A stretch of DNA of 64,000 nucleotides, from NCBI RefSeq assembly GCF_023897065.1, contig NZ_JAMHIV010000015.1:154268-218267 (forward strand), written 5' to 3'. The notes under the pieces were generated by a model, which saw nothing but the letters and a program-made list of their open reading frames with translations, searched no databases and was not told the origin of the DNA. Numbering within the stretch: the stretch's first letter is position 1; each line of letters opens with the position of its first letter. This document shows positions 51,160-63,600 of this stretch, one piece after another. Source of the stretch: Crossiella sp. SN42 (GTDB lineage: Bacteria; Actinomycetota; Actinomycetes; Mycobacteriales; Pseudonocardiaceae). The position numbers and the translations under genes were made by a program.

Positions 51160-51812
51160 TCAGCCGCTCCGGCGCTGTCCTGACTGGCGCTGAGCGAACC
51201 GGTGCGGCCTGGACTCCCACGGGGCGTCGACCGGGCGGGTCTGCGCCGCGCCGGAGAGCACCGCGTGCGCGGCCAGCACCCCGGAAACCGTGGCCGCGTT
51301 GATGATGGCACCGCTGAGCACCATCCGCACGGCCTCGCTCAGCGGCACCCGCCGCACCACCAGGTCGGCCTCCTCGTCACCGGTGTCCGCCAGCTGGTCC
51401 ACAGTGGACAGACCGCGGGCCAGGTAGACCCGGATGACCTCGTCCATGAACCCGGGCGAGCCGGAGACGTCGACCAGCACCGACCAGTCCGCGGCGGCCA
51501 GCCCGACCTCCTCGGCCAGCTCCCGCGCGGCGGTGACCGCGGGGTCCTCGCCCTCGGCGTCGAGCAGACCGGCGGGCAGCTCCCACAGCCGCTGCCCGAC
51601 CGGGTGCCGGTACTGGTGGATGAGCACCACGTTGTCGTTCTCGTCCAGCGCGACCACGCCGACCGCGCCGGGGTGCTCGATGACCTCGCGGGTGGCCACC
51701 TTGCCGCCGGGCATCACCACGTCGTCCACCCGCAGCGCCATCACCCGCCCGGCGTAGACGTCCTGGCTCTTGGCCACGCTGAACTCGTGCGCGCCGCGCT
51801 CCACCGTGCCCA

Positions 51813-51813
<1 letters not shown>
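51160..51813 (-). CDS. NUDIX hydrolase, ADP-ribose pyrophosphatase type
   Basis: A 217-residue hydrolase of nucleoside-diphosphate-X compounds. The Nudix box GLLDAEGEDPAVTAARELAEEVGL (about residues 85-107) has the expected G-x5-E-x7-REUxEExGU form; LIHQYRHPVGQRLWELPAGLLD upstream is typical of ADP-ribose pyrophosphatases. ATG 51813 overlaps the pyrG stop by one base. In actinobacteria this gene sits between pyrG and xerD/ald, as here. Confidence 0.9.
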
Positions 51814-53516
<1,703 letters not shown>

Positions 53517-53688
53517 CAAGGGGTACTCCCGTGAATCAACTCAACGCCGTCGCTGGTCGGGTGTGGTTTCGGGGCTCCCGACCGGCGCGAGCGCCCCCTC
53601 GATCCACGGGAGGCGACCGTAACACGTCGCCTCCCCGCTACCGCACCCCCACCTCCGTCGTCGGCCTCCGAACGGGTGATGTATGGAG

Positions 53689-54627
53689 CTATGCCAGCCC
53701 CTGCGGTGCCGGAGCCTGCGCGTTGCCCGCGGTGCCGTACCGCCCGGACCGCCCGTCGAGCTGTTCCCGCAGCGCCAGCACGGTGACCACCCGCCCGGCG
53801 GCGGTGTCGATGTTGTCCACGGTGGTCAGGATCGAGGTCGCCGAGGTGTCCGCGCGCACGATCCCCAGCGGCCCGTTGCCGTCGGCGGAACCGGATCGCC
53901 CGGCGAGCACCGCGCCGGTGCCGGAGCGGTCCAGCTGGGTGGCGAACCGGGCCAGGATGGCCGAGCGGTCACCGGGATCCTCACCGCCGGCCGAGCCGCC
54001 GGTGAGCACCACCGCGAGCTGCGCCGGCGTGATCCCGCGGCCGAGCCGGACGAAGCCGCCGTTGGCCAGCCCGCTCATCGCCGCCGAGGCCTCCTCGCCG
54101 CTGGCCTGCGGCTTGTTCTGGCTGTTGAGCAGCAGCAGCGGGCCGAGCAGGCCACCGGCCAGGGTGCCCGGATCGGTGGCCGCGGTCGGCAGCTGCACCC
54201 CCGCGGGCACCAGCCTCGGCACCAGGTCGCGCAGCTGGTCGGCCTTGGCCGGGTCGGCGAAGGTGTCGGTGAGCTGGAGCTCGCCGGTGACGCTGCCGCC
54301 GGAGGCCTTGATCAGCTCGGTCAGCGCGTCCCGGTCGGCGGGGTTGGCGTCGTGCGTGCTGATCAGCACCACGGTCCGCTTGTCCAGCTGCCCGCGCACC
54401 GCCAGCGGCCCGACCACGGTGCCGAAGCGGTCCGCGTCGGACAGCCGCGCGTTCAGCGCGTTGCGCTCGGACTGCAAGTCGGAGACCTTCTGCCCGAGCG
54501 AGTCCTTCTCCCCGGTCAGCCCGGAGAGCAGCCGGTCGCTGATCACCGTGGAGCCCAGCATGATGCCGAGGGCGAGGGCGAGGAACACCGCCGCGATGGA
54601 GACGACGTGGTACCGCAGAGTGATCAC
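53689..54627 (-). CDS. steB: SteB/MctB-like membrane-anchored protein
   Basis: A 312-residue protein of the actinobacterial MctB/copper transporter family, called SteB where it partners SteA in septum formation. One N-terminal membrane helix (VVSIAAVFLALALGIMLGS, about residues 8-26) is followed by a coiled coil (SLGQKVSDLQSERNALNARLSDADRF) and an extracytoplasmic alpha/beta domain. ATG 54627 overlaps the steA stop (ATGA). Partnership with SteA at the division site is by analogy to corynebacteria. Confidence 0.85.
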   Translation of the reverse strand: MITLRYHVVSIAAVFLALALGIMLGSTVISDRLLSGLTGEKDSLGQKVSDLQSERNALNARLSDADRFGTVVGPLAVRGQLDKRTVVLISTHDANPADRDALTELIKASGGSVTGELQLTDTFADPAKADQLRDLVPRLVPAGVQLPTAATDPGTLAGGLLGPLLLLNSQNKPQASGEEASAAMSGLANGGFVRLGRGITPAQLAVVLTGGSAGGEDPGDRSAILARFATQLDRSGTGAVLAGRSGSADGNGPLGIVRADTSATSILTTVDNIDTAAGRVVTVLALREQLDGRSGRYGTAGNAQAPAPQGLA

Positions 54628-55808
54628 GAGAAGAGCCCCTTGAGCCAGGTGAGGAAGTCGTTCCAGTAGTCCACGCCGATGTCGACGTAGGCGCTGCCCA
54701 CGCTGGTCACCGCGACCGCGGCGATCAGCACCGCGACCGCGGAGACGACCAGCAGCAGGACGGAGAGCACGGAGACCCGGCTGCGGTAGAGGCTGACCAC
54801 GGCGTGGCCGTCGACGACCTTGCTGCCCAGGCGCAGCCGGGTGAGGAAGGTGGAGGGGTTGGAGCCGGAGCGGCCCCGGTCCAGGAACTCGTGCAGGGTG
54901 GCCTGGAAGCCGATGGTGACCACCAGGTCGGCCCCGTGCGCCTCGGCCAGCAGCAGCGCCAGGTCCTCCGGGTTGCCGGAGGCGGGGAAGGTGACCGCGC
55001 CGATGCCGAGGTCCTGGATGCGTTCCAGGCCGGGCGCGTGCCCGTCCATCTGCGCCGGCAGCACCACTTCCGCGCCCGCTTTGAGGGTGGCGGTGCTGAT
55101 GCCGTCCGGGTCGCCGACGATCACGTCCAGCTTGTACCCGGCCTCGTGCAGGGTGTCCGCCGCGCCTTCCACGCCGATCACCACCGGCCGGTACTCGCGG
55201 ATGTAGCGCTTGAGCTTGCGCAGGTCGTCGCGGTGCCCGTAGCCGGGCGCGATGATCAGCACCTGTCGGCCCTTGACCGGCACGAACAGCTCGGGCACGC
55301 CGACTCCGTCCAGGATCAGCGTGCGCTCCCTGCGCAGGAACTCGATGGTGTTCGCGGAGAAGGCCTCCAGCTGCGCGGCCATGCCCGCCTTGGCCTCGAT
55401 GAGCTGGTCGGCCACCGAGTCCGCGGTCTGCTCGGTGCCCCGCCCCAGCTCGGTCTCACCCTGGAAGATGCCGCCCTCGAACAGCCGGATCCGGGCGCCG
55501 TCCTTGACCTTGCGCAGCAGCTCGGGGCCGACCGCGTCGATCAGCGGGATGCCCGCGCTGATCAGGATCTCCGGCCCCAGGTTGGGGAACCGGCCGGAGA
55601 TGGAGGCCGAGGCGTTGACCACCCCGGCGACCTCGGCGGCGACCAGGGCGTCCGCGGTGCGGCGGTCCAGGTCGAGCTGGTCGAGCACGGCGATGTCGCC
55701 TGGTCCGAGCCGCCGGAGCAGGTCGCCGGAACGACGGTCCACCCTGGCCGGCCCGTGGACTCCAGGCAGCGACTGACTGGTGCGGTTGAGCAGGCCCGTG
55801 AGCTTCAT
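54624..55808 (-). CDS. steA: Cytokinetic-ring protein SteA
   Basis: A 394-residue protein of the SteA family (thiamin-pyrophosphokinase-like fold with C-terminal helix). ATG 55808 starts MKLTGLLNRTSQSLPGV, as in homologues. VVIGVEGAADTLHEAGYKLDVIVGDPDGIST carries the nucleotide-binding-like acidic loop, and the C-terminal hydrophobic stretch (VLSVLLLVVSAVAVLIAAVAVTSVG) anchors it. It acts with SteB in cell division in related bacteria. Located between recN and pyrG as in other actinobacteria. Confidence 0.88.
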   Translation of the reverse strand: MKLTGLLNRTSQSLPGVHGPARVDRRSGDLLRRLGPGDIAVLDQLDLDRRTADALVAAEVAGVVNASASISGRFPNLGPEILISAGIPLIDAVGPELLRKVKDGARIRLFEGGIFQGETELGRGTEQTADSVADQLIEAKAGMAAQLEAFSANTIEFLRRERTLILDGVGVPELFVPVKGRQVLIIAPGYGHRDDLRKLKRYIREYRPVVIGVEGAADTLHEAGYKLDVIVGDPDGISTATLKAGAEVVLPAQMDGHAPGLERIQDLGIGAVTFPASGNPEDLALLLAEAHGADLVVTIGFQATLHEFLDRGRSGSNPSTFLTRLRLGSKVVDGHAVVSLYRSRVSVLSVLLLVVSAVAVLIAAVAVTSVGSAYVDIGVDYWNDFLTWLKGLFS

Positions 55809-55892
55809 GTGCGGATGGTGACAAAACCGCGGCGTGTCTGTGCCTAGGCACGCCGGGAAGTCACCGCACGTCAACCCTTGGGGGACACCTGC

Positions 55893-57671
55893 CTATGGGC
55901 GCAGCGCCTGGGTGTAGGCCTCCGCGGTGGCCAGCAGCTCCTCGGCGTGCGCCCGGCCGGACTCGGTGGACTCCATCCCGGCCAGCATCCTGGCCAGCTC
56001 CACCACCCGCTGGTTGTGGTTGAGCACCCGCACCCCGGACTTGGTCAGCCCCTCGGCGCCGATGTTCTTGTCCACCAGCAGGTGCCGGTCGGCGTAGGCG
56101 GCCACCTGCGCCAGGTGCGTGACCACGATGACCTGGTGGCTGCGGGCCAGCTTGGCCAGCCGCCGCCCGATCTCCACCGCGGCCCGGCCGCCGACCCCGG
56201 CGTCGACCTCGTCGAAGACCAGCGTGGGCACCGGGTCGGTGTGCGCGAGCACCACCTCGATGGCCAGCATCACCCTGGACAGCTCACCGCCGGAGGCGCC
56301 CTTGTGCACCGGCAGCGCGGGCGCGCCGGGGTGCGCGACGAGCAGCAGCTCGACCTCGTCCACCCCGTCCGGCCCGGCCTGCAACAGTTCGTTGCCGACC
56401 TTGAGCGCCTGCTCGTCGCCCTCGGCGGCGGGCTTGGGCTGCACGGTCAGCTCGATCCGGGCGTGCGCCATGGCCAGCCCGGCCAGCTCCTCGGTGACCG
56501 CCTTGGCCAGCTGTTCGGCCGCGGTGCGCCGGATCGAGGTGACCGTGCGGGCGACCTTGGCCAGCTGCTTGGCCAGCGCGTCCCGCTTCTTGGCCAGCTC
56601 GGCCAGGGTCTCCTCGGAGGTGTCCAGGGTGGCCAGCCTGGCCTGCGCGTCGGCGGCCCAGGCCAGCACGCCGTCGACGTCCGCGGCGTACTTGCGGGTC
56701 AGCTGCTTGAGCTCGGCCTGCCGGGCCAGCACCCGTTCCAGCTCGGCCGGGTCGGCGTCGAGCTGCTCCAGGTAGCCGGTCAGCTCGGTGCCCACGTCGG
56801 TGAGCAGCGCGGCGGCCTCGACCAGCCGCGGCTCCATCTCGCGCAGCGCCGGGTCCTCGGCCGCGGCCAGCCTGCGCCGGGCCTCGCCGATCAGTCCGAG
56901 CGCGCCGGGTGAGTCGGGGTCGCCATCCGCGGCGCCGGCCACGGCGTGCGCGGCCCCGGCCGCGGTCTCCCGCAGCTGGTCGGCGTCGGCCAGCCGGCGG
57001 GCCCGGTCGACCAGCTGGGTGTCCTCGCCGGGCTGCGGGGCCACGGCCTCGATCTCGCCGAGCCCGTGCCGCAGCATGTCGGCCTCGCGGGCCATCTCGC
57101 GAGCGCGCTCGGTGCGCTCGGTCAGCTCCTTGGCCACCGCGAGCCACTGCCCGCGGATCTTCCGGTACTCGGCCAGCGGTTCGGCGATGCCCGCGCCAGC
57201 GAACCGGTCCAGCACGGCCCGCTGCTCACCGGTGCGCATCAGGCGCAGCTGGTCGTTCTGCCCGTGCACGGCGAGCAGCTGTTCGGTCAGCTCGGAGAGC
57301 AGCCCGACCGGCACGGCCCGCCCACCGAGGTGGGCCTTGGACCGCCCGTCGGCGTTCACCGAGCGCACGGCGATCAGGCTGCCGTCCTCGTCGACCCCGG
57401 CGCCCGCCTCGGTCGCCACCTCAAGCGCGGCGGCGGCCCCGGCGCGCGCGTCGTCGCCGGTGAGCTGGAAGGATCCCTCGACCACAGCCCGGTCCGCCCC
57501 GGTCCGCACCCTGGAGGCCTCGGCACGGCCACCGGAGAGCAGGTGGAGCCCGGTCACCACCATGGTCTTGCCCGCACCCGTCTCACCGGTGACCACGGTG
57601 AGACCCGGATGCAGTTCGAGGGTGGCGTCGGCAATCACGCCGAGGCTCTGGATGCGCATCTCGGCCAGCAC
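55893..57671 (-). CDS. recN: DNA repair protein RecN
   Basis: A 592-residue SMC-like ATPase for double-strand-break repair. It starts RIQSLGVIADATLELHPGLTVVTGETGAGKTMV, with the P-loop about residues 29-36 (GETGAGKT). Long coiled coils flank the middle (LEQLDADPAELERVLARQAELKQLTRKYAADVD), and the C-terminal ABC signature and Walker B are KGASGGELSRVMLAIEVVLA and TLVFDEVDAGVGGRAAVEIG. GTG 57671 is preferred because it gives the usual MLAEMRIQ start; ATG 57659 is an alternative. Confidence 0.94.
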   Translation of the reverse strand: MLAEMRIQSLGVIADATLELHPGLTVVTGETGAGKTMVVTGLHLLSGGRAEASRVRTGADRAVVEGSFQLTGDDARAGAAAALEVATEAGAGVDEDGSLIAVRSVNADGRSKAHLGGRAVPVGLLSELTEQLLAVHGQNDQLRLMRTGEQRAVLDRFAGAGIAEPLAEYRKIRGQWLAVAKELTERTERAREMAREADMLRHGLGEIEAVAPQPGEDTQLVDRARRLADADQLRETAAGAAHAVAGAADGDPDSPGALGLIGEARRRLAAAEDPALREMEPRLVEAAALLTDVGTELTGYLEQLDADPAELERVLARQAELKQLTRKYAADVDGVLAWAADAQARLATLDTSEETLAELAKKRDALAKQLAKVARTVTSIRRTAAEQLAKAVTEELAGLAMAHARIELTVQPKPAAEGDEQALKVGNELLQAGPDGVDEVELLLVAHPGAPALPVHKGASGGELSRVMLAIEVVLAHTDPVPTLVFDEVDAGVGGRAAVEIGRRLAKLARSHQVIVVTHLAQVAAYADRHLLVDKNIGAEGLTKSGVRVLNHNQRVVELARMLAGMESTESGRAHAEELLATAEAYTQALRP

Positions 57672-57716
57672 AGCCCAGACACTACTGGGCCGCGCCGACA
57701 TTCGCGCCGGGGGTGC

Positions 57717-58616
57717 CTACCGGTTGGGGATAACCGGCCCGCGCCAGCCCTGGACCGGCAGCGAGAACTTACGCACCAGCCGGTCGGCGAAGGGCTCGCG
57801 CTTGAGCCGGACCAGGTTCACCGGCACCTTCCCGCCCGCGACCTCCACCCTGGCCCCCGGCGGCAGCTCCACCGTGCGCTGCCCGTCACAGCACAGCACC
57901 GCGGGATGCCCACCGGGCGCGACCTCCACCGCGACCAGCGAGGACGGTGAGACCACCAATGGACGGGCGAACAGCGCGTGCGCGTTGCTGGGCACCACCA
58001 GCAGCGCCTCCACCTCGGGCCAGATCACCGGCCCGCCGGCGGAGAAGGCGTAGGCGGTGGACCCGGTCGGCGTGGCGACCAGCACCCCGTCGCAGCCGAA
58101 CCCGGAGACCGGCCGCTCGTCGACCTCCAGCACCGCGTCCAGGATCCGTTCCCGGCTGGACTTCTCCACACTGGCCTCGTTGAGCGCCCAGGTGCGGGCC
58201 AGCACGGTGCCGTTGAGCCGGACGATCACGTCCAGGGTCATCCGCTGCTCGACGTGGTAAGTGCGATCCACGATCGCGGCCACCACCTCGTGCAGCTCCT
58301 CGGAGTCGGCCTCGGCCAGGAACCCGACCCGCCCCAAATTAACCCCCAGCACCGGCACCCCGGCCGGCCTGGCCAGCTCGGCCGCGCGCAGCAGCGTGCC
58401 GTCGCCGCCGAGCACCAGCACCAGCTCGGTGCCCTCGGCGGCCTCGTCGGTGTGCGCGACGATGGTGTCGTAGCAGGAGGAGCTGATGTCGGGGGACTCC
58501 TCGACCAGCACCCGCAGCTTCAGCCCGGCCTGCCGTAGCTTCCCGGCCACGTACTCGGTCGTGCGACGGTTCTCCGGCCGGCCGGTGTGCACCACGAGCA
58601 GGAGCTCACGGGTCAT
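57717..58616 (-). CDS. nadK: NAD kinase
   Basis: A 299-residue ATP-NAD kinase making NADP. The GGDGT motif in LVLVLGGDGTLLRAAELARP (about residues 69-73) and the conserved SGFGCDGVLVATPTGSTAYAFSAGGPVI are present. ATG 58616 is a good start. It lies between tlyA and recN, the conserved order, and shares their transcript. Confidence 0.94.
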   Translation of the reverse strand: MTRELLLVVHTGRPENRRTTEYVAGKLRQAGLKLRVLVEESPDISSSCYDTIVAHTDEAAEGTELVLVLGGDGTLLRAAELARPAGVPVLGVNLGRVGFLAEADSEELHEVVAAIVDRTYHVEQRMTLDVIVRLNGTVLARTWALNEASVEKSSRERILDAVLEVDERPVSGFGCDGVLVATPTGSTAYAFSAGGPVIWPEVEALLVVPSNAHALFARPLVVSPSSLVAVEVAPGGHPAVLCCDGQRTVELPPGARVEVAGGKVPVNLVRLKREPFADRLVRKFSLPVQGWRGPVIPNR

Positions 58617-58636
58617 GAACGGTCTACCTCCAGTGC

Positions 58637-59452
58637 CTACTGCGGGCCCGCGGCGACCGCGGCCCGGACCAGCTGCTCAGCCTCGGTCTCGGCCAATGGC
58701 ACGCCCCGGCGAAGCCAGAGAAAGTACTCGACGTTGCCCGAGGGTCCGGGCAGCGGGCTCGCGGTCACCCCGCGCAGGGTCAGCCCGGCCTCCGCGGCGG
58801 AGGCCACCACCCCGGTGACGGCCTCGATCCGCAGCTCGGGATCCCGCACCACCCCACCGGAGGGCAGCCGTTCCTTGCCCACCTCGAACTGCGGTTTCAC
58901 CATCGGCACCAGGTCCGCGCCCTCGCCCATGCAGGCGGCCATCGCGGGCAGCACCAGCCGCAGGTAGATGAAGGAAAGATCGGCGACAACCAGGTCGACC
59001 GTCCCACCGATCTGCTCGGGCGTCAGGTTCCGCACGTTGGTCCGGTCGTGCACGATCACGCGGTCGTCGGTCTGCAGCTTCCACACCAGCTGCCCGTACC
59101 CGACATCCACCGCGACCACCTCGCGTGCCCCGCCCCGCAGCAGCACATCGGTGAACCCACCGGTGGAAGCCCCCGCGTCCAGGCACCGCCGCCCAGCCAC
59201 GCTCAACCCCTGCGGCCCAAAAACTTCCAGCGCGCCAAGCAGCTTGTGCGCCCCCCGCGAAGCCCACCCGGCGTCGTCGGCGTCTTCCCGCACCACCACG
59301 GGCGCGTCGGTCTCCACCGCGGTCGCCGGCTTGCCCGCGACCGTGCCGCGCACGGTGACCCGGCCCGCGTTCACCAGCTCCACGGCGTGTTCCCGGGAGC
59401 GGGCGAGCCCGCGGCGCACCAGTTCGGCGTCCAGCCGTACCCGCCGAGGCAC
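58637..59452 (-). CDS. tlyA: rRNA 2'-O-methyltransferase TlyA
   Basis: A 271-residue methyltransferase that in mycobacteria modifies 16S C1409 and 23S C1920. The S4-like N-domain is RLDAELVRRGLARSREHAVELVNAGRVTVRG (residues 5-35), followed by the Rossmann methyltransferase with DAGASTGGFTDVLLRGGAREVVAVDVGYGQL. GTG 59452 begins MPRRVRLDAEL. Loss gives capreomycin resistance in mycobacteria by family knowledge. Three bases separate it from the small gene. Confidence 0.92.
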   Translation of the reverse strand: MPRRVRLDAELVRRGLARSREHAVELVNAGRVTVRGTVAGKPATAVETDAPVVVREDADDAGWASRGAHKLLGALEVFGPQGLSVAGRRCLDAGASTGGFTDVLLRGGAREVVAVDVGYGQLVWKLQTDDRVIVHDRTNVRNLTPEQIGGTVDLVVADLSFIYLRLVLPAMAACMGEGADLVPMVKPQFEVGKERLPSGGVVRDPELRIEAVTGVVASAAEAGLTLRGVTASPLPGPSGNVEYFLWLRRGVPLAETEAEQLVRAAVAAGPQ

Positions 59453-59455
59453 GGC

Positions 59456-59605
59456 TCAGACCTGGTCGATCGTGGCCAGCGCCGAGGTCAGCGCGGTGTG
59501 CACGGCATCGAACCTGGCCACGTGCTCAGGCAGCGGCACGGCGTCCAGGTTCTCCAGACCGGCCAGCGCCGCGTCGATCTCCGCGACCGGCTGTTCGGGC
59601 GTCAT
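59456..59605 (-). CDS. Small conserved protein, unknown function
   Basis: A 49-residue acidic, helical protein (MTPEQPVAEIDAALAGLENL, then HVARFDAVHTALTSALATID). ATG 59605 overlaps the upstream HAD stop (ATGA), and its stop is 3 bases before tlyA, so it is translated within the operon. Small proteins in this position are common in actinobacteria. I can assign no function; a helical adaptor is conceivable. Confidence 0.75.
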   Translation of the reverse strand: MTPEQPVAEIDAALAGLENLDAVPLPEHVARFDAVHTALTSALATIDQV

Positions 59606-60612
59606 GCGCTCCACGCTATACCCAGTTTCCGCAACGCCGCCGCAGCCGCGTCCCCATCCGCCACCACCGACGGCACCCCGCCACCGGCGCCCCACCACAC
59701 CGAGCACAACGACCGCAGCGCCGACAACGGTTCCCCGCTCTCGTCAGCACCCCCAAGCCGAACCCGGTCACCGTCAACTTCCACCAGCCACCCCGGCCGC
59801 ACGCCCACCTCAACGTGCGCCACCGGCGCGACCAGCCCACCAAGATCCTCAGCCACAAACCGGCACCGCTGCTCAGGAACGGCCGCCAGCAACCCCTCCG
59901 GCGTGGCCACCCCCGTCAGCACCACCAACGCGGGCAACCCGGCCGCGTTCGCCCCAGCGATATCGGTGTCCAGCCGATCCCCGACCACCAGCGCCGAAGA
60001 CGCCCCGGCCGACTCCGCGGCCAGCACCAACTGCGTCGGCTCCGGCTTCCCCGCCACCTCCGGCGACTGCCCGGTGGCGGTCCGCAACGCGGCCACCATC
60101 GACCCGTTCCCCGGCAACAGCCCGCGCTCGGTGGGCAGGGTGGCATCCACATTGGACGCGAGCCAGTAAGCCCCACCCCGGATGGCAATGCAGGCTTCCG
60201 CCAGCTGAGCCCACCCGGTCTCCGGCGAATGTCCCTGCACCACTGCCACAGGTTCGTCAGCCGCGGACTTCACCACCCGAAGCCCCACCGCCCGAACCTC
60301 AGCCCGCAACGCCTCGGCCCCCACCACCAGCACCGGAGCCCCAGCCGCCAGTTTCGCGGCCAGCACCGCCGCCGCGGCCTGGGAACTGGTACTCACCTCG
60401 CGGACGTCGGCCGGAAACCCCAGCTCCCGAAGGTGCTGAGCCACCGCCTCCGGCGCCCGCGAGGCGTTGTTGGTGACGTACCGGAGCGCACGCCCACGCC
60501 GCTTGGCCTCAGCAACCGCCTCCGGCGCCCCGGGCACCGCGGTCCCACCGCGGTACACGGTGCCGTCGAGATCCAAGAGCAACGCGTCGTACGCATCCAG
60601 CAACGTCATCAT
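59602..60612 (-). CDS. HAD-IIA family phosphatase (NagD-like)
   Basis: A 336-residue haloacid-dehalogenase-type hydrolase. DxD motif I is LLLDLDGTVYRG (about residues 13-24), motif II LRYVTNNAS, motif III with Lys in AGKPEPTQLVLA, and motif IV LVVGDRLDTDIAGANAAG. The C2-type cap between II and III identifies subclass IIA (NagD/p-nitrophenyl phosphatases). ATG 60612 overlaps the stop of the upstream gene by one base. A sugar-phosphate or nucleotide substrate is likely but unknown. Confidence 0.9.
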   Translation of the reverse strand: MMTLLDAYDALLLDLDGTVYRGGTAVPGAPEAVAEAKRRGRALRYVTNNASRAPEAVAQHLRELGFPADVREVSTSSQAAAAVLAAKLAAGAPVLVVGAEALRAEVRAVGLRVVKSAADEPVAVVQGHSPETGWAQLAEACIAIRGGAYWLASNVDATLPTERGLLPGNGSMVAALRTATGQSPEVAGKPEPTQLVLAAESAGASSALVVGDRLDTDIAGANAAGLPALVVLTGVATPEGLLAAVPEQRCRFVAEDLGGLVAPVAHVEVGVRPGWLVEVDGDRVRLGGADESGEPLSALRSLCSVWWGAGGGVPSVVADGDAAAAALRKLGIAWSA

Positions 60613-63600
60613 CAGTTGTCCCGACCCACCCCATCAGTGGACTCACCGTTCACAGCCTTGCCAGCCTCAGCCGCCTGAGTCCCGGCCTCAGCCGCAACCA
60701 CGTCAGCATCCGCCGCCACTACCGCATCCGCCTCAACCGAAGCCCCCGGCTCAACCGATTCCCCGGCCAGCACGGTCTCCTCAGCCTCCCCGGCTTCCGC
60801 AGCAGTCCCAGCCTCGCCAGCGTCCGCAGCCTTGTCAGCCGTTCCGGCGTCCGCAGCCTTGTCAGCTACCTCAGCCTCGCCAGCCTCCACGACCTTGTCA
60901 GCTTCCTCAGCCTCGGCAACCGTTCCGGCCTCCGCAGCCTTGTCAGCTACTTCAGCCTCGCCAGCTTCCGCAGGTTCGTCAGCCGTCCCGACTTCGGCAA
61001 CCGTCCCGGCCTCCGCAGCGTCCCCAGCCCCGTCACCAGAGCCCGAACCCTGCGCACCGTCCCGGTCGTCCGAGACCCCGTCCTCGTCCCCATCCACGTC
61101 CTCGACGTCAACGGGCACCACGGGCCCCGCCCCGAGCTCGATGGCCCGCTCAGCGGCGTCGGTCTCACCGTCGTCATCCACCTCGGCAGCCGAGATGAAC
61201 CACTGGATCGCCTCGTCGTTGCGCCCAGCCGCGGCCAGGTTGTCCGCGTAGGCGTAGAACAGCCGCGCACTCCACGGATCCCGCCGCTTCACGTCGAGAT
61301 CGGGTCCCTGCAACGCCACCACCGCGGCGTCCAGCTCACCCAGGTCCCGGCGTGCTCCGGCAGCCACGATCCGCAGCTCCACGGCCTCTTCCGCGCTCAG
61401 CGCCTTGGCCTCGGTCGACCGCGCCAGCTCCAGCGCCCGCTCCGGCCGGCCCAGCGCCCGCTCGCAGTCGGCCATGACGGCCAGGTGCGCGGAGCTACCG
61501 GTCATCCGCCGCGCGGCCCGCAGCTCGGCAAGCGCCTCAGACCACTCACCAGCGTGGTAAGCGGCCAACCCGGTCGCCTCCCGCACCAGCCCGATCCGCG
61601 AAGCCTTCCGCCGAGCGAACCGAGCGTGCGCCAACGCCCGCTCCGGCTCCTCGTCGATCAGACGCCCCGTCATGACCAGGTGCTTGGCCACCAGCTCAGC
61701 CAGACTCTTGGACAACGTCCGCAGGTCAGAACGAACCCCAGCGTCGAGATCACCGGGCTCGACATCCATCGGAAGCTCCGGCTCCACCAGCTCCTCGAGC
61801 TGATCCCGCCGCAACTCACCAGCGTCGAACCGGTCATCACGTCCACGAGGACGCTCTTCCCGCCCCGGGTACCGGCGCTCCTCACCAGCCGAGTCTGCCC
61901 GACCGTGCCGGACCTCCCGAGCAGGCCGATCCTCCCGGTTCCCATAAGCAGGCTTCTCGTACCGAGGCCGATCCCCAGCCCCGCCCGAACGCTCCCGAGA
62001 ATCCCGCCCGGCCCCACGCTCACCCTGGAACCCACGCCGGTCACCCCGGTCATCCCGCCGGAACCCACCGCGGTCGCCCCGATCGCCACCGCTGTCCCCG
62101 CGGTACCCACCTCGGTCGCCACCGCTGTCTCCGCGATAGCCAGCACGATCGCCGCCGCTGGTCCCGCGGTACCCGCCACGGTCACCACCGCTGTCCCCGC
62201 GATAGCCACCCCGGTCGCCACGGTCGTTCCCGCGGTACCCACCACGGTCATCGCCCCGGCCACCCCGGTCGTCCCGCCGGAAGCCACCCTGGCCCCCACG
62301 GTCCTCCCGCTGGTACCCACCACGATCCTCGCGCGGCCCCTGCTCGTCCTGCCGAGAGCCACCCGCGTCACCACGGTCGGCCCCCTGGACATCGCCCCGG
62401 TCGCCCTGACCCTCGCTCAGCCCGCCAAGGTCCTGACTGTCCTGGTCCCGGCCACCACGGTCCTGGTCGCCACGGTCCTGGCCGCCACGGTCCTGGTCAG
62501 CCCGTCCCAGCTCAGCACGGTCCGGTTCGGCACCGCCCTGGCTGTCCCGCTCGCCGCCACCGTCGTCCTTGCGGACCTCAGCACGGTCGCCCTGCTCGGC
62601 CGCCGGGGAGAAGCCCCCGGTCTCCGAACGCTCCGCGTCCTGGACACCGCCGGTCTCCTCGACCGAACGCCCATCCCGGAACCCGGGCTTGCCATCCCGA
62701 CGAGGCCGGTCATCCCGCTTCTGGTAGCGGGGACGGTCCTCCCCATCAGTCCGAGGCTTGTCGAACTTCGGCTTGTCATACCGAGGCTTGTCCCCGTACG
62801 GCCGGTCCTGACGAGGCCGGTCATCCCGGCGGAACCCGCCCTGACCACCACGGTCATCGCGCCGGAACCCACCACGGTCGTCCTTCCGGAACCCACCGCG
62901 GTCACCCCGGTCGTCCCCGCGGTATCCACCACGGTCATCGCCCCGGCCGGCACCACGATCGTCCTTGCGGAAGCCACTCTGGCCCCCACGCTCGCCCTTG
63001 TCCCGGAAGTCACTCCGGTCATCCCGGCGGAACCCGCTCTGACCACCACGGTCATCACGCCCGCGGTACCCGCCCTGGCCGCCACGGTCATCGCGCCCAC
63101 GGAAACCACCCTGACCAGCCCGGTCGTCCCGGCTGCGGTATCCGCCCTGGCCACCACGGTCGTTACCGCGGAAGCCGCTCCGGTCACCCCGGTCATCACG
63201 ACGGAAACCGCCCTGACCGCCACGATCATCGCGCCGAGGGCCACCCTGGTCGTCCTTCCGGAACCCACCGCGGTCGCCGCGGTCGTTCCCGCGGTATCCA
63301 CCACGGTCCTCGCTCCGGCTACCGCCACGGTCATCCCGCTGGAAGCCACCCTGGCCACCACGGTCGTCCCGGCCCCGGAAACCACTCTGGCCACCGCGAT
63401 CGTCGCGGCCGCGGTATCCGCCCTGGCCAGCGCGATCATTGCCGCGGAAGCCGCTCCGGTCACCCCGGTCATCACGACGGAACCCGCCCTGACCACCACG
63501 GTCGTCGCCACGGCTGTCCTGCCAACGCGGCCGGTCCCCCTGCGAGGAACGGTCGTCGCGGCCGGCACGCTGCGGCCGATCACGATCCTGGTCAAAACGA

